Assembly (NCBI GenBank): GCA_014529385.2
Contig: CM043947.1
Span: 123,330,891-123,394,890, forward strand
Reading direction: 5' to 3'
Length of the DNA: 64,000 nucleotides
Source of the DNA: Adiantum capillus-veneris
Taxonomy: Eukaryota; Streptophyta; Polypodiopsida; Polypodiales; Pteridaceae
A program made the position numbers and the translations under genes. The notes under the pieces are model-generated. The model was not told the origin of the DNA and searched no databases. It saw only the letters and a list, made by a program, of their open reading frames with translations. Shown piece after piece: positions 63,356 to 64,000 of this stretch; position 1 is the first letter of the stretch; each line of letters starts with the position of its first letter.

Positions 63356-64000
63356 ATGGAGAGCCAACGCCAAATGTCTAGATATCCTCTTTTCTTTGGA
63401 GAGCCTGGAGAGGATGCAGAATTATTTTTAGCAAATTTCAAGATGTCTTGCCGTATCAAGAGGATAGTAACCGATCAAGAACGTGTAGAAATGTTTGAGG
63501 TGGTCCTTAGGAAAGATGCTAGTACTTGGTTTGACTCTTTGCCTGAGGAAGTTAAGGGGAATTACACAGAAGTTTTGAATCGTTTTAAGAGATACTTATT
63601 TGATCCCCAAAACACTCAAAAACTATGGCAAGACATTGTTTCTCATAAGCAAAAAGACTTAGATGACTACTACTTGTACAAGCAAGAGTTTCTACGTCTT
63701 TGGGCTCTATGGATACGAAATGTTGCTAACCCTGGTGATGGTGCAGAATTTTTAAAGAAGGAGAGGTTCATAGCCGGACTCTTTCCTGACCTTAAGGTTA
63801 AAGTTGAGGCGGGTGCACCTGCTACTTTTGATGCAACTGAAACTAGGGCTGTTGAGAAGTATAGGAAACTCAAGTGCTTAAGGGGAGAGGTTCCAATAGA
63901 AGGTCTTAGACCGAAAGGTAAGTCACAATCATCAACATCTAGGGAGCTTCCTGAGGTAACGGCTGAAGTGATTGAGAAGTTAAATGAATCTTTAAGCAGC
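63356..64000 (+). CDS. gag: H gag, N-terminal part, open at window end
   Basis: ATG 63356; 215 codons without a stop to the window end. Ty3-type gag: YPLFFGEPGEDAELFLANFK, ERVEMFEVVLRKDASTWFDS, EVLNRFKRYLFDPQN, KLWQDIVSHKQKDLDDYYLY, KQEFLRLWALWIRN, KERFIAGLFPDLKVKV, matching the plan of retrotransposon gag domains (AxxWFxxL, then LxxFKxRF). It is unlike the M gag (WSKAFEEEL) and the K fragment in detail, though all three follow A/B leader ORFs. No zinc knuckle is reached. Confidence 0.85.
   Translation, partial: MESQRQMSRYPLFFGEPGEDAELFLANFKMSCRIKRIVTDQERVEMFEVVLRKDASTWFDSLPEEVKGNYTEVLNRFKRYLFDPQNTQKLWQDIVSHKQKDLDDYYLYKQEFLRLWALWIRNVANPGDGAEFLKKERFIAGLFPDLKVKVEAGAPATFDATETRAVEKYRKLKCLRGEVPIEGLRPKGKSQSSTSRELPEVTAEVIEKLNESLSS

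Larger units (their letters stand above)
43200..64000 (+). mobile_element. Element H: Ty3-type retrotransposon with multi-ORF leader, partial
   Basis: 5' part only; it runs off the window. Visible parts: promoter region with TATA at 43671, (CT)n, PBS-like TGGTGCCCCCACGGAG at 44677-44692, ORFs B and A, paralogues C1 and C2, and gag at 63356-64000. Its own sequence is interrupted by the Copia compound at 46053-63057. The 5' LTR start cannot be set without the 3' LTR; 43200 is approximate. It shares its PBS with the M family and its small ORFs with K and M. Confidence 0.7.

Overview
The window is nuclear DNA from a land plant with a large, repeat-dense genome. Evidence: nested LTR retrotransposons with plant-type primer-binding sites (tRNA-iMet and an Asp-type site), a chromodomain Ty3 element, a Ty3 element with a second archaeal-type RNase H (a plant Tat-lineage trait), 5-bp target-site duplications (TSDs), and (GA)n/(CT)n microsatellites. 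I cannot fix the species. A fern, lycophyte or other large-genome plant all fit. I see no convincing intact host gene, tRNA, rRNA or CRISPR array.

Layout. 1-1844: the 5' part of a + strand Ty3-type element (K), with an LTR-like promoter, two ~70-codon ORFs (A, B) and the start of gag. 1845-39965: an old minus-strand Ty3 element with two RNase H domains (M_outer), opened by three insertions. These are a second copy of its own family (M_inner, 3422-12085), an 8.85-kb element R with identical LTRs (14467-23320, TSD CCGCA), and, in its right LTR, a + strand chromovirus G (27667-39858, TSD GGCTC). G is itself split by a minus-strand Copia element E (29327-34913, TSD AGGAA). 39966-43200: unassigned DNA with a broken minus-strand ORF, microsatellites and AT-rich sequence. 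43200-64000: a + strand Ty3-type element H whose leader carries ORFs B and A plus a tandem pair of longer ORFs, C1 and C2, followed by gag, which runs off the window. C2 is split by a 17-kb Copia compound (46053-63057, TSD GGAAT) with three LTRs and two internal regions. Inside that sits a young + strand element T (56895-62711, TSD CCGGC), which lacks reverse transcriptase but codes for a protease-like protein.

Order of events. M_outer and H are the oldest hosts; M_inner, G and the Copia compound came next; E is inside G; R and T are the youngest (LTRs identical, and about 3 differences in 584 bp). Nearly all old coding regions are broken. Many nonsense codons are CAG/CAA to TAG/TAA changes, as expected from deamination of methylated cytosine in silenced plant DNA.

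The most interesting signal is the set of leader genes. Four elements here with three gag types carry ORF A and/or ORF B, ~70-codon paralogues of each other, between the promoter LTR and gag. H adds the C1/C2 pair with a short F-box-like motif. Also notable are the ~700-residue coiled-coil extension after the integrase of R, the protease plus four W-[VI]-P-K repeats in T, and a host-gene-like segment inside the Copia compound.
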